The notes under the pieces: generated by a model | What the model was told of the DNA's origin: nothing | What the model saw: the letters and a program-made list of their open reading frames with translations, nothing else | The model's database searches: none | DNA from: Sphingomonas koreensis | GTDB taxonomy: Bacteria > Pseudomonadota > Alphaproteobacteria > Sphingomonadales > Sphingomonadaceae | Reading direction: 5' to 3' | Assembly (NCBI RefSeq): GCF_002797435.1 | Contig: NZ_PGEN01000001.1 | Coordinates: forward strand, 2,850,501-2,914,500 | Length of the DNA stretch: 64,000 bases | Shown: positions 53,007-62,124 of the stretch, in pieces | Numbering within the stretch: position 1 is the stretch's first letter | How the letters are laid out: the number at the start of each line of letters is the position of its first letter | Translations under genes and position numbers: made by a program

Positions 53007-53555
53007 TCAGCGCGGAAGCTGTTCTTCGATCGCTGCGAGGATCGCCGGGTCGGCGGGCAGCGTATCGGGCGCGAACCGCGCGGTGACGCTGCCGTTCGGA
53101 GCCAGCACGAACTTCTCGAAATTCCATTGCACTTCGGGTGGCGGGTTCACCGCGATGCCGTGGCTCTCCAGCCTGGCACGCATCGCGCCGCCGCTGGTGC
53201 TGACGGCGGCAGGCTGCGCCTCGATCAGCGCAGCATAGAGCGGGTGCTTGTCCGGGCCCGCCACGACCATCTTGGCGAACATCGGGAAATCCACGGCATA
53301 GGCGGACTGGCAGAAGTCGGCGATCTCGGCATCCGTTCCCGGCTCCTGCCCGCGGAAATCGTTGGATGGAAACCCCAGCACTTCGAACCCCCGGTCGCGA
53401 TAGGTGCGGTACAGCGCCTCGAGCCCTTCATATTGCGGGGTCAGGCCGCATTTGGAGGCAGTGTTGACGATCAGCAGCGCCTTGCCGGCATGTTCGGAGA
53501 GCCGCGTCTCGCGGCCGTCGATCATTCTTACCGGAATGTCCTGAAGCTTCGTCAT
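53007..53555 (-). CDS. Glutathione peroxidase
   Basis: A 182-aa thiol peroxidase that reduces peroxides. The active-site Cys36 is in IVNTASKCGLTPQY, with GLEALYRTYRDRGFEVLGFPSNDFRGQEPG and VQWNFEKFVLAPNG supplying the Gln, Trp and Asn of the catalytic tetrad. It uses Cys, not selenocysteine. It overlaps the upstream amidohydrolase gene by 4 bp. Confidence 0.94.
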   Translation of the reverse strand: MTKLQDIPVRMIDGRETRLSEHAGKALLIVNTASKCGLTPQYEGLEALYRTYRDRGFEVLGFPSNDFRGQEPGTDAEIADFCQSAYAVDFPMFAKMVVAGPDKHPLYAALIEAQPAAVSTSGGAMRARLESHGIAVNPPPEVQWNFEKFVLAPNGSVTARFAPDTLPADPAILAAIEEQLPR

Positions 53556-54403
53556 GGCGATGCAGTTCCTTTGCCGTTTGCTGGCGGATGTGACCAGTGC
53601 TGCTTCCAATCCAGCCAGCGCAGGATTGCGCCGCCCATGACCTGATCGCGCGCTTGTCCTTTGAGCCAGGGCAGCTCCTCGTGGAAGAAGCGCACCAGCA
53701 TCGGATAGGGGCAGGGCAGGCGGCTGAGGTCCGATCCCCAGAAGGTCCGTTCGGCGCCAAAGGCGTCGAACAGCCGCCGCAGATAGGGGGTGACGTCGGG
53801 CCAGGGATGGCCCGCCGCGCTGTAGCCGGGCAGGCAGGTTGCCTTGATAGCGACATTGGGCAGCGCGGCCATCGCGATCACCTCCTCAACCTGCGCGAAC
53901 GCCGTTGCGCCAGTCTTGTGAACCCGCGCACCCATATGATCGATGATCAGCCGCAGCGCGGGATATTCGCGCGCGATACGGGCGAGCAGCGGCACCTTGC
54001 CGGCAGGGGCGATCATGAGCGGGACATTCTGCGCCTGCGCTTCGGTCCAAAGCCAGTGATCGACAGTCTCGGTACCCAGGATGATCCGGGCGCCCAACAT
54101 GCCGGGCTGATGCCGCCACCGGGCCAGCGAACGCAGATCGGGCGGCAGGCGCCCCATCACCGCGAAGCGGTCCGGGTGCGCCGAGGCGGCGGCAAGGACG
54201 AGGTCGTTGCGTTCCCCTTCCCAGGAAGGCGGGACAAGGATCGCGCGGGTGACGCATGCTGCGTCCATCGCCGACAGCGCTTCGGCCGCGGTCATCGGAT
54301 CGTCGCGCTGAGCCCGGGCGGTCCGGCCACCGGTGCCGGCGCGGGGCCATGGACGCTCGGGGCAATCCGCTCCCCAGACATGGATCTGCGCATCGACGAT
54401 CAT
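53552..54403 (-). CDS. Amidohydrolase family protein (Amidohydro_2)
   Basis: A 283-aa TIM-barrel protein. It opens MIVDAQIHVWG (the H-x-W variation of the metal motif) and shows ALRLIIDHMGARV, ALPNVAIKATCLPGYS and RTFWGSDLSRLP, the conserved Amidohydro_2 signatures with the late Asp. Members include decarboxylases and lactonases such as LigI-type enzymes. It is translated before glutathione peroxidase in one operon and divergent from the CGSC gene. Confidence 0.9.
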   Translation of the reverse strand: MIVDAQIHVWGADCPERPWPRAGTGGRTARAQRDDPMTAAEALSAMDAACVTRAILVPPSWEGERNDLVLAAASAHPDRFAVMGRLPPDLRSLARWRHQPGMLGARIILGTETVDHWLWTEAQAQNVPLMIAPAGKVPLLARIAREYPALRLIIDHMGARVHKTGATAFAQVEEVIAMAALPNVAIKATCLPGYSAAGHPWPDVTPYLRRLFDAFGAERTFWGSDLSRLPCPYPMLVRFFHEELPWLKGQARDQVMGGAILRWLDWKQHWSHPPANGKGTASP

Positions 54404-54517
54404 GTGCCGACGATAGCATCGCAGCAGCGATCCGGCCCATCACCTGTGTGATCAAACGCCCGGTTGCTTGATCCAGGAAGATGGACGGAGAATCGTCGCC
54501 GGCGAAGGAGAGAGTGC

Positions 54518-55126
54518 ATGACCGGCCGCCTGCTCAGCCCCCTCGGCACGAACAGCGTCGAGCGCCATCCCATCGCCCCGCGGCTCGATACGCTGAACGG
54601 CAAGAGGATCGGCCTGCTCGACAACACCAAGAAGAACGCGGCGCTGCTGCTCAAGGCGGCAGGCGAGATCCTGCAGCGCGACTATGGCGTCGCGGAGGTG
54701 CATTCCTACCGCAAGATCAGCTCGTCGCCCGGCGCTCCCGCGGCGATGCTGGACGCACTGGCGGCGTGCGACGCGGTGATCAACGCTTATGGCGACTGCG
54801 GCTCGTGCACGTCCTGGTGCATCCATGACGGCGTGACGCTGGAGAAGCGCGGCGTGCCGACCGCGACCGTCAACAGCGACGCGTTCGTGGTGCTCGGGCA
54901 GCAGGAGGCGATCGCACTGGGCCTGCCCGGACTTCCGATCGTGATGGTGCCCCACCCGATGGGCGACGTCGCAGCAGAAATCGTTGTCGAACGTGCGCAC
55001 GGGATGATCGAACAGGTGGTGCGGGTCCTGACCGGCAGCGCGGCGCAGCTCGAGAGCGACTACACCGACCGCTATATCGGCGAGCGCAACAATTTCGCGC
55101 GTAGCAACATGTTCTGCGAGATCTGA
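54518..55126 (+). CDS. UGSC-family protein with Cys in place of selenocysteine (CGSC)
   Basis: A 202-aa protein. The diagnostic motif is C94-G-S-C97 in VINAYGDCGSCTSWCIHDG; in related selenoproteins the first Cys is selenocysteine (UGSC). The N-terminal LNGKRIGLLDNTKKNAALLL and ATVNSDAFVVLGQQEA are typical of this family. The ATG at 54518 follows AAGGAG. It precedes the 350-aa partner by 3 bp. No in-frame TGA and no SECIS need exist. A redox or thiol-dependent role is inferred from the CxxC-like motif; the reaction is unknown. Confidence 0.8.
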   Translation: MTGRLLSPLGTNSVERHPIAPRLDTLNGKRIGLLDNTKKNAALLLKAAGEILQRDYGVAEVHSYRKISSSPGAPAAMLDALAACDAVINAYGDCGSCTSWCIHDGVTLEKRGVPTATVNSDAFVVLGQQEAIALGLPGLPIVMVPHPMGDVAAEIVVERAHGMIEQVVRVLTGSAAQLESDYTDRYIGERNNFARSNMFCEI

Positions 55127-55129
55127 TCC

Positions 55130-56182
55130 ATGACCGACGACCGATTTCTCGACCTGGCCGACGATCTCGATTTCGAGGCGGCGAACGAGGCGCTCTATCA
55201 GCTGGGCGTGACCGACGGGCTGCCCGTGATCCCGCCGACCGAAGCGCGGGTGTCGCGGATGCTGGCCGGGACACGCCGCGATGCTGGCCAGTCGCTTGGC
55301 GCGATGGGGCCGGGTTACGGCAAGGCGACGATCGAGAAGATCGCGGTCAACGCAGTCATGGCAGGTTGCCGTCCCAAATATCTGCCCGTGCTGATTGCCG
55401 CGTGCGAGGCGATGCTGGAGGACGAATTCAATCTCTATGGCATCAACGCCACCACCCATCCCGTCACGCCGATGCTGGTCGTCAATGGTCCCGCGGTCGA
55501 GCGGCTGCGCATCAACTCGGGCTATAACTGCATGGGGCCGGGCTGGCGTGCCAATGCGACCATCGGACGGGCGATCCGCCTGATCCTCATCAATATCGCC
55601 GGAGGATCACCGGGAAATGGCGACCGCGCAACGCATGGCACGCCCGCCAAATTCTCCTTCTGCATGGGCGAAAACGAGATGGCATCGCCCTGGGAGCCGC
55701 TGCACGTCCGCCGAGGGTTCGACCCCGCAGTAAGCACCGTCACCGTTCACGGTTCCGAAGCGCCCCATGAGATCAATAATCATACCAGCGAGGATGGAGC
55801 GGGCATCCTCAAGACCTTCGTCAGCACGCTCTCGACGCTGGGCCATAACAACAGCTATCTCGGGCATGGCGAGGTCGCGATCTGCATCGGCCCCGAACAT
55901 GCCGACACGATCGCGCGCGACGGCATCGGTCTGCGCGAGGTTCAGGACTATCTGTTCGCGAACGCGGGCAACAGGCTGTCCAGACTGGTCGGGATCACCC
56001 GTGACAATTACGATGCCATGGCGCCCTTCAACCGTGACTCGGCGAGTGATCCGTTCGTGCCGCTGGTGTCGCGCCCGGAGGATTATCTCCTCTATGTGGC
56101 AGGCGGCGTCGGCAAGCACAGCATGGCCATGCCGAGCTTTGGCCTGACCAGATCGGTGACCAGGGCGATCGAACTGGATTGA
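55130..56182 (+). CDS. UGSC-associated conserved protein of unknown function
   Basis: A 350-aa protein that regularly appears, as I recall, next to UGSC-family genes. Features: LGVTDGLPVIPPTEARVSRML, NAVMAGCRPKYLPVLIAACEAML, NLYGINATTHPVTPMLVVNGP and FSFCMGENEMASPWEPLHVRRG, with several Cys and His residues. There is no signal peptide. It starts 3 bp after the CGSC gene, so the two likely act as a complex or in successive steps. The function is unknown. Confidence 0.75.
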   Translation: MTDDRFLDLADDLDFEAANEALYQLGVTDGLPVIPPTEARVSRMLAGTRRDAGQSLGAMGPGYGKATIEKIAVNAVMAGCRPKYLPVLIAACEAMLEDEFNLYGINATTHPVTPMLVVNGPAVERLRINSGYNCMGPGWRANATIGRAIRLILINIAGGSPGNGDRATHGTPAKFSFCMGENEMASPWEPLHVRRGFDPAVSTVTVHGSEAPHEINNHTSEDGAGILKTFVSTLSTLGHNNSYLGHGEVAICIGPEHADTIARDGIGLREVQDYLFANAGNRLSRLVGITRDNYDAMAPFNRDSASDPFVPLVSRPEDYLLYVAGGVGKHSMAMPSFGLTRSVTRAIELD

Positions 56183-56186
56183 CCGG

Positions 56187-56711
56187 TCAGGGCTGCGCCG
56201 GCGGGCTCCGCCGCAGCCGTTCGATCACATCGTCGAGGTCGCGCCGTCCCTCATGGCGGCCGCCCATGTCGAGGATCAGCGCGGGGTCGACCGGCGCGTT
56301 CAGCACATGATCGACAACGAAGCTGCGATGCGCGATCCGCCAGCCGCCGTCGCCCCGAGCGAAGCTGTCGCCATAGCGGACACGGTAGATGCGATCGACC
56401 GCCGGGGTGCCCCTATGCTGCTCGACGGCGAGGCACCAGCTTTCGACGAATGCGGTGTCGGCCGCGGTGAACTCGATCAGGTGATTGGCCACCATATGCG
56501 ACGCACGGGGGACGCCGGGGTGGCGCGCTGCGACCGTTGCGATGAAATCCGCCACCGGCACCGCACCATCGCCCTTGTCGATGATCGCGTCTGGGTGGAA
56601 CACGCTCGCGAGCAGAGCCATGTCGATCCGGTCGATCGCGCGGCAATAGAGATAGAGCTGCTCCTCGATCTGCAACCGGTCGACGATGCGTTGGGGCGAC
56701 CAGTCGCGCAT
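56187..56711 (-). CDS. SnoaL/NTF2-like domain protein
   Basis: A 174-aa alpha+beta-barrel protein. RIVDRLQIEEQLYLYCRAIDRIDMALLASVFHPDAIIDKG is the typical SnoaL-like start, and YRVRYGDSFARGDGGWRIAHRSFVVDHV the end. Such proteins act as small isomerases, dehydratases or hydroxylases in ring degradation. The ATG at 56711 lies 1 bp after the stop of the upstream ACAD gene. Confidence 0.86.
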   Translation of the reverse strand: MRDWSPQRIVDRLQIEEQLYLYCRAIDRIDMALLASVFHPDAIIDKGDGAVPVADFIATVAARHPGVPRASHMVANHLIEFTAADTAFVESWCLAVEQHRGTPAVDRIYRVRYGDSFARGDGGWRIAHRSFVVDHVLNAPVDPALILDMGGRHEGRRDLDDVIERLRRSPPAQP

Positions 56712-56712
56712 T

Positions 56713-57702
56713 CTAGGCTGCGCGCCGGTTGCCGGCATCGGCGATCGCCGGCCAGAATTCCTCGCGGCTGCAGGTCACGAACCCGCCGGCAAGGCGGCGG
56801 CGCCAGAACTGGACGCTGCCGAAATCGTCCCGCCAGGCCATCAGCCGGCGCGTGCGGTGGTTGAGCGCATATTCCTTGCTGAACCCCATCGCGCCATGAA
56901 CCTGATGGCCGATGCCGATCGCGGCGTCGGCGGCATCGCCCAGCCGCGAGCGAGCGGCAGCGATGAGCGTTTCGCTGGCCGCGTCCGCCGCTGCTTCGGC
57001 AATACCGGCGGATGCGAGCATATGCGCGGCGAGCTCGGCCAGCATCTGCTGGATCACCTGGAATTTCGAGATTTCACGGCCGAACTGCTTGCGCTCGCCC
57101 GCGTAATCGATGCTGCGTGCCAGCGTCCATTCGATCGCGCCCAACATCTGCCCCGCGCGCAGAATGGCGGCGGTGCGCAACGCGGCGGACGTGTCGAGCG
57201 CGACGATCGCGCCGAGTGAGCCTCTCAGCGTGTCGCGCGGCTCGTCCGCCGCATCGAGCGCAGGTTCGATGTCCCAATTGGCCGAGGCGCTCAGCGAAAT
57301 GCCGGACGGGGTGACCGCCAGTACATGATCGACGCCGCCGCCCCAGGGCACCGCATGCAGCATGGCCGCGCCATCGTCGGCAAAGGCAAGCGCGATCAAC
57401 CCGTCTGCGGGGTCAAGTCCGGCCTCGGCCAGCAGCTTGTTGCCCAGCATCGTTTCGACAATCGGTCCGGGTGCAGCAGCGGCACCCATGGCGCGCAGGA
57501 TCGCAAAGGAATCGCCGATATCCGCGCCGATCCCGCCCTGGCCCTCGGGTACCAGCATTCGGGTGACGCCATTCTCCTCCAGCGCTTCGTAGAGCGCCGC
57601 CGGTAGCGTGCGCTGTTCGCTCGCCTCGATCCGGCTCTGGTCGAGCGTGTCGGCAAGGATCTGTTCGACCGTTTCGCGGAAGAATGCGCGGTTCTCGCTC
57701 AT
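56713..57702 (-). CDS. Acyl-CoA dehydrogenase family protein (short subunit)
   Basis: A 329-aa protein with the ACAD fold but shorter than a normal subunit. Recognisable are ALEENGVTRMLVPEGQGGIGADIGDSFAILRAMG, VALDTSAALRTAAILRAGQMLGAIEWTLARSIDYAGERKQFGREISKFQVIQQMLAELAAHM and HQVHGAMGFSKEYALNHRTRRL; the middle substrate and FAD-contact region is reduced. It is adjacent to a 386-aa ACAD gene with a 4-bp overlap, as in heteromeric dehydrogenases. It probably pairs with it. Confidence 0.9.
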   Translation of the reverse strand: MSENRAFFRETVEQILADTLDQSRIEASEQRTLPAALYEALEENGVTRMLVPEGQGGIGADIGDSFAILRAMGAAAAPGPIVETMLGNKLLAEAGLDPADGLIALAFADDGAAMLHAVPWGGGVDHVLAVTPSGISLSASANWDIEPALDAADEPRDTLRGSLGAIVALDTSAALRTAAILRAGQMLGAIEWTLARSIDYAGERKQFGREISKFQVIQQMLAELAAHMLASAGIAEAAADAASETLIAAARSRLGDAADAAIGIGHQVHGAMGFSKEYALNHRTRRLMAWRDDFGSVQFWRRRLAGGFVTCSREEFWPAIADAGNRRAA

Positions 57703-58859
57703 CTCAGGCCAATCCCACGCGCGATGATCCCGCGCAAAATCTCGTTGGTACCGCCACGAATGGTGAAGGCGGGTGCATAGACCTGCGCATGGCTCAGCAG
57801 GCGCCCCAGCCGCGCATTGCGGCCATTGGCAGTCAGATCTTCGGAGGCGACGAGGTTGCGCACGACGCGCACCGCCTCCTGCTCGAATTTGGTACCGAGG
57901 TCCTTGACGATCGAGGCCTCGAGATTGGGTGACAATCCGCGCTGGATCATGCTGGCTACCGACATTGAAAGCTGGCGCAGCGATAGGAGATGCGAGAGCA
58001 GCCGCCCGAGTTCCTCAAGGCTCGCCGGCTGGGCGTCCGGGCCGAGAATGTCGATCAGTTCGGAGACCAGCCGGAAGCTCGACAGCCACCGTTCGGGTCC
58101 GGATCGTTCATAAGCGAGTTCGGCCGAGACCTGGTTCCAGCCATTGCCTTCCTGCCCGATCAACGCGTCGTCCGGGACGAACACGTCCTCGAGCAGCACC
58201 TCGTTGAAGTCATGTTCGCCGGCCATCGAGATGATCGGACTGATGGTGACGCCCGGCGTCTTGAGATCGACGATCAGCTGGCTGAGACCGGCATGGCGCG
58301 AACCCTCGACCGTCGAGGTCCGAACGAGCGTGATCATGTAGTGAACGCGGTGTGCATTGGTGGTCCAGATCTTGCGCCCGTTGATGCGCCAGCCGCCCGC
58401 GACCTTTTCCGCGCGCGCCTTGAGCGAGGCGAGGTCGGACCCCGATTCCGGCTCGCTCATCCCGATGCAGAAATAGCAGTCACCCGCAGCGATCCGGGGC
58501 AGGTAGAAGTCTTTCTGCGCGTCGTTTCCGAACTTGAGCAGAACCGGACCACTCTGCCGGTCCGCTACCCAATGTGCGCCGACAGGGAGTGCGGCGGCGA
58601 GCAGCTCCTCGTTCATCACATAGCGCTCGAGCGCGGTTCGCTCGCCGCCGCCATATTGCCTGGGCCAGGTCAGGCCGATCCATCCCTGTGCCGCGATCCG
58701 CTTGGTGGTTTCGATATCGAAGCCGAGGCCGATCTTTTCCGGCGGCGGCAAATGCCCTTCCGCGCGTTCGCGTGCGACGAAAGCGCGGACCTTCGCACGC
58801 AGCGTCTCGGCGGCTTCGGGGAGTTCGGGCAGATCCAGATGAAGGGCGGTCGCGGACAT
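57699..58859 (-). CDS. Acyl-CoA dehydrogenase
   Basis: A 386-aa ACAD. It has YFCIGMSEPESGSDLASLKARAEKVAGGWRINGRKIWTTNAH, the FAD motif, GPERWLSSFRLVSELID and APAFTIRGGTNEILRGIIARGIGLR. The residue before GT in RGGTNEI is Gly rather than the catalytic Glu of medium-chain ACADs, so the base may lie elsewhere, for example in ELAYERSGPER. It overlaps the short ACAD gene by 4 bp. The pair may oxidise branched or ring-linked acyl-CoA. Confidence 0.92.
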   Translation of the reverse strand: MSATALHLDLPELPEAAETLRAKVRAFVARERAEGHLPPPEKIGLGFDIETTKRIAAQGWIGLTWPRQYGGGERTALERYVMNEELLAAALPVGAHWVADRQSGPVLLKFGNDAQKDFYLPRIAAGDCYFCIGMSEPESGSDLASLKARAEKVAGGWRINGRKIWTTNAHRVHYMITLVRTSTVEGSRHAGLSQLIVDLKTPGVTISPIISMAGEHDFNEVLLEDVFVPDDALIGQEGNGWNQVSAELAYERSGPERWLSSFRLVSELIDILGPDAQPASLEELGRLLSHLLSLRQLSMSVASMIQRGLSPNLEASIVKDLGTKFEQEAVRVVRNLVASEDLTANGRNARLGRLLSHAQVYAPAFTIRGGTNEILRGIIARGIGLR

Positions 58860-58863
58860 AGGC

Positions 58864-59625
58864 TCAGGCCGTGATGTGCGAACCGCCATTCACCGACAGA
58901 TGCTGTCCGGTGATGAAGGCGGCGGCGGGAGACAGCAGGAAGGCGATGGAATTGGCCGCCTCCTCCTTGGTCAGGAACCGGCCGAGCGGAATATTGGCGA
59001 GATAGCGATCGCGGAATTTTTCGCTGCGCACCGTCTCGGTCATGTCCGTCTCGACGATACCATAGGCGACCGAGTTGGTGCGGATCCCGTAGCGGCCCCA
59101 TTCGCGTGCGGCCGACATGGTCAGGCCCAGTACGCCGGACTTGGCCGCGCCATAGTTGATCTGGCCGATCGTGCCCTTGCGGCCCGCATCCGACGAGATG
59201 TTGACGATGGCCCCGGGATCGCTCTCGCCGCTCTTGGCGCGAGCGATCATGTCCATGCCGACCGCCTGAAGCATGTTGAACGCGCCGGTCAGGTTGACGT
59301 CGATCACCGCCTGCCAGTCATCGGCGGTCATCTTGTCGATCATTGCAGTGCGGGTGATGCCCGCATTGTTCACCAGGCCATGGATCCCGCCGAAGCGCGC
59401 AGCGGCCTCCGCCACAGCCTGTTTCACGAACGCGCGATCCGTGACGCTGCCGGCGATCTTCATCGCCTTGCCCGAATCGAACGATGCCAACGCCGCGTCG
59501 AGTTGTTCTTCGCTGCGATCGAGCAGGATGACATTGGCGTCGAGCGCCGCGCAAAGCTGTGCGGTCGCCAGCCCGATCCCCTGTGCAGCTCCCGTGATCA
59601 GGATGGTTCGGCCTGACAGGTTCAT
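58864..59625 (-). CDS. SDR family oxidoreductase
   Basis: A 253-aa dehydrogenase/reductase. ILITGAAQGIGLATAQLCAAL binds the cofactor, then NNAGITRTAMIDKMTADDWQAVIDVNLTGAFN, a catalytic IVNISSDAGRKGTIGQINYGAAKSG (Ser, Tyr, Lys), and a C-terminal ITGQHLSVNGGSH. It has the FabG-like NNAGITR. It lies directly upstream of the ACAD pair in the leftward operon. Confidence 0.92.
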   Translation of the reverse strand: MNLSGRTILITGAAQGIGLATAQLCAALDANVILLDRSEEQLDAALASFDSGKAMKIAGSVTDRAFVKQAVAEAAARFGGIHGLVNNAGITRTAMIDKMTADDWQAVIDVNLTGAFNMLQAVGMDMIARAKSGESDPGAIVNISSDAGRKGTIGQINYGAAKSGVLGLTMSAAREWGRYGIRTNSVAYGIVETDMTETVRSEKFRDRYLANIPLGRFLTKEEAANSIAFLLSPAAAFITGQHLSVNGGSHITA

Positions 59626-59747
59626 TGGATTGATCACGAAATATTCCCCGAAATCGAAGTCTCCCGATCCGGTATGACGCGGCGCGCTCAGGGGGCAACC
59701 AGCGCAGGGCAAGCATCACGGGGATGCTGAAACAGCGTCAGGAATGC

Positions 59748-60518
59748 CTATCCTGGCATGGTCGCGCCGCCATTCACCCGCAGGATCTGACCGGTGACAT
59801 AGCGGCTGGCATCGGAGGCGAGATAGAGCATGGCATGGGCGATGTCGGCAGGTTCGCCGGTTGCGCCGATCGGCGAACGGGCAGCGTTGCGGCGGAGCGT
59901 TTCCTCGAGCTTGTCCGCTGTCATTCGCGCCTGACCGGTCATCCCCGTCAGGACGAAGCCCGGCGCGACGGCATTGACGCGTATCTGCTTCGGCCCAAGC
60001 TCGACCGCCAGGCTGCGCGTCAGCATGTTCACCGCGGCCTTGGTCATCGCATAGACCGACAGGCCCGCCATTGGTTGGTCCGCGGCATTGGACGACACGT
60101 TGATGATCGTGCCCCCTCGCGTCCCCATTGCGCGCGCTGCGGCGGCGCACCCCCAATAGGTGCCGTCCATGTTGATCCGCACGATGCGCGCATAGGCATC
60201 CGGCTCGGCATCGACCAGATCGAACAGGCCCGCCGTGCCGGCGACATTCGCCCAGATATCGATCGGCGCGATGGACGCGGCGAACCGGGCCAGCCGTTCG
60301 AGTGCCTGGGGGGCGGACAGATCGGCGGCAAAGGCATGCGCGCGATTGCCGATCTCGGCTGCGCGTGCGGCCAGCATCCTTCCGTCGATATCGGCCATCA
60401 CGACCGTTGCACCCATCGCGGCATAGAAGCGTGCCGTTTCGAGCCCGATGCCGGATGCTGCCCCGGTCACGACAGCGAGCCGCTCGTCCAGCCGATATAC
60501 CGCAAGCGGATCCATCAC
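59748..60518 (-). CDS. SDR family oxidoreductase
   Basis: A 256-aa SDR: LAVVTGAASGIGLETARFYAAMG, MADIDGRML (Asp for NAD), NVAGTAGLFDLVD, IINVSSNAADQPMAGLSVYAMTKAAVNMLT (catalytic Ser, Tyr-x3-Lys) and YVTGQILRVNGGATM. It overlaps the enoyl-CoA hydratase stop by 4 bp, in the leftward catabolic operon. It probably oxidises a hydroxyacyl or alcohol intermediate. Confidence 0.92.
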   Translation of the reverse strand: MMDPLAVYRLDERLAVVTGAASGIGLETARFYAAMGATVVMADIDGRMLAARAAEIGNRAHAFAADLSAPQALERLARFAASIAPIDIWANVAGTAGLFDLVDAEPDAYARIVRINMDGTYWGCAAAARAMGTRGGTIINVSSNAADQPMAGLSVYAMTKAAVNMLTRSLAVELGPKQIRVNAVAPGFVLTGMTGQARMTADKLEETLRRNAARSPIGATGEPADIAHAMLYLASDASRYVTGQILRVNGGATMPG

Positions 60519-61315
60519 TTGCCCTTATAGGCGGGCGGGCGCTTTTCCACCGCAGCGGCGACCGCCTCATACTGATCGTCAGTCTGTTGGACGACGGCCT
60601 GCATCGCCGATGCGATCTCCAGTGCGGCGGACAGATCGAGCCGCGCCGACTCGCGCAGCAATCGCGTATTGAGCCGGATCGAATGGGCGGGATGCCGGGC
60701 GATCCGCTTCGCGAGTGCCCTGGCTTCGTCGAGCAGCGCGGCGTGCGGCACCACGCCACTGACAAGCCCGATCTCGAGCGCACGCGCGGCATCGATCGTG
60801 TCGCCGGTAAGCGCCAGTTCCGCCGCAGCCGATGCGCCGATCGCGCGATTGAGGAACCATGCCCCGCCGGCCGCCGAAGTCAGACCGAGCTTGATGAAGC
60901 TCTCCGCGAACTTTGCCCGTTCCGACGCGATGCGCATGGTGCACATCGTGGCGAAGTCCATCCCAGCGCCCATCGCCGCGCCATTGACCGCTGCGATCGA
61001 GGGGACTTCGAGGTCATATAGCGCGCGGGCGATCGTCTGCACGCCGGCCTGATAGGTCCGGCGAATTTCCGCCGCATTGCCTGCGAAGTGATTGGCGCGG
61101 GCATACATGTCCTTGATGTTGCCGCCCGCGCAGAACACGTCGCCTGCACCCGTCAAGATCACACAGCTGACGCTCATGTCCGCATTGGCTTCGGCGCAGG
61201 CGGCAACCAGCGCGCGCGTCAGCTCGGGGCTCAGCGCATTGCGCGTCGCGGGATCGTCGATCGTCAGGATCAGGATCGGCCCCTCACGCTCGGCCTTGAG
61301 GACGGGGCCGCTCAT
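60515..61315 (-). CDS. Enoyl-CoA hydratase/isomerase family protein
   Basis: A 266-aa crotonase. It has LILTIDDPATRNALSPELTRALVAA, VILTGAGDVFCAGGNIKDM (oxyanion hole), VPSIAAVNGAAMGAGMDFATMCTMRIAS and FAESFIKLGLTSAAGGAWFLNRAIG. The second catalytic position reads ESFIKLG, so hydratase activity is plausible but isomerase is not excluded. The ATG is at 61315; it overlaps both neighbours by 4 bp. Confidence 0.93.
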   Translation of the reverse strand: MSGPVLKAEREGPILILTIDDPATRNALSPELTRALVAACAEANADMSVSCVILTGAGDVFCAGGNIKDMYARANHFAGNAAEIRRTYQAGVQTIARALYDLEVPSIAAVNGAAMGAGMDFATMCTMRIASERAKFAESFIKLGLTSAAGGAWFLNRAIGASAAAELALTGDTIDAARALEIGLVSGVVPHAALLDEARALAKRIARHPAHSIRLNTRLLRESARLDLSAALEIASAMQAVVQQTDDQYEAVAAAVEKRPPAYKGK

Positions 61316-62025
61316 GCAGAAGCCCTTTCGCGTGCCGTTTCGGGTTTGCCGATCTGGTCGCGTGATTCCAGCCTCAGGATCGGTCCGGCGAAGGTTTCGG
61401 GATCTTCGATGATCGCGCAGACATGCTCGCCGACCTCGGTGTCCATCACCCAATGCGGTTCGGCGATATCGCGCTTGCGCTCGCCGTTGATCATGCTGAT
61501 CAGCATCAGCTCGCGTATCTGCGCGCCGTCGCGATATTCCCTGGCGAAGCCGCGGTACATCATCCGTTGTGCCGCCTGGAGCATCGAAAGCTGCGCCATT
61601 TTGGGGAGGATGAAGTCCGCTGTGCCGCCGCCGATCCCGACCAGCATCCCGTCTCGCGGCAGCCGCGGGAGCATCGCCTTGATCGCATGGAAATGGGTCA
61701 GCAAATTGGTCGCATAGACCTCCGCCATTTCGGCGCTCGACCATTCGAGCAGGGGCTTTGCCGCATTGGGTGCATTGACCGCGATGGCGACTGCATCGAT
61801 GTCCCCAAACGGCACCTGCGCTGCCTCCCACAATGCGATCGCGGCTTCCACCGAGCCGAGATCGCCGACCACGGTGGCGATGCCCGAGCCGTCGTCATAG
61901 CGAACAAGGCGCTCGGCGTTTCGGTCCCCGGCGACAAGCCGGAAGCCCCGTGCGTGCGCGCCGCGGACGATGCCCTGTCCGATGTCCCCGCAAGCGCCGA
62001 GGACGAGAAGCCGTTTGGCTGCCAT
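61312..62025 (-). CDS. SDR-like NAD(P)-binding protein
   Basis: A 237-aa Rossmann protein: KRLLVLGACGDIGQGIVRGAHARGFRLVAGDRNAERL, then AIAVNAPNAAKPLLEWSSAEMAEVYATNLLTHFHAIKAMLPRLP. The usual Ser-Tyr-Lys pattern is not clear: IGGGTADFILPKMAQLSMLQAAQRMMYRG lacks a Tyr-x3-Lys. It may be a divergent or non-catalytic SDR. The start is the ATG at 62025. It is coupled to the enoyl-CoA hydratase gene. Confidence 0.8.
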   Translation of the reverse strand: MAAKRLLVLGACGDIGQGIVRGAHARGFRLVAGDRNAERLVRYDDGSGIATVVGDLGSVEAAIALWEAAQVPFGDIDAVAIAVNAPNAAKPLLEWSSAEMAEVYATNLLTHFHAIKAMLPRLPRDGMLVGIGGGTADFILPKMAQLSMLQAAQRMMYRGFAREYRDGAQIRELMLISMINGERKRDIAEPHWVMDTEVGEHVCAIIEDPETFAGPILRLESRDQIGKPETARERASA

Positions 62026-62124
62026 TTTGCTGTTCCTTCCGGGCACGATCCTAGCCGCGGTGCCGCGCGCTGACACCGTGGCGCCGACGATCAACACATC
62101 CGTGCTGGGATGGCCCGGGATAGC

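Noticed and set aside
54518..55126. Selenoprotein
   Set aside because: The motif is encoded as CGSC with Cys codons and there is no in-frame TGA; it is the Cys form of the family.
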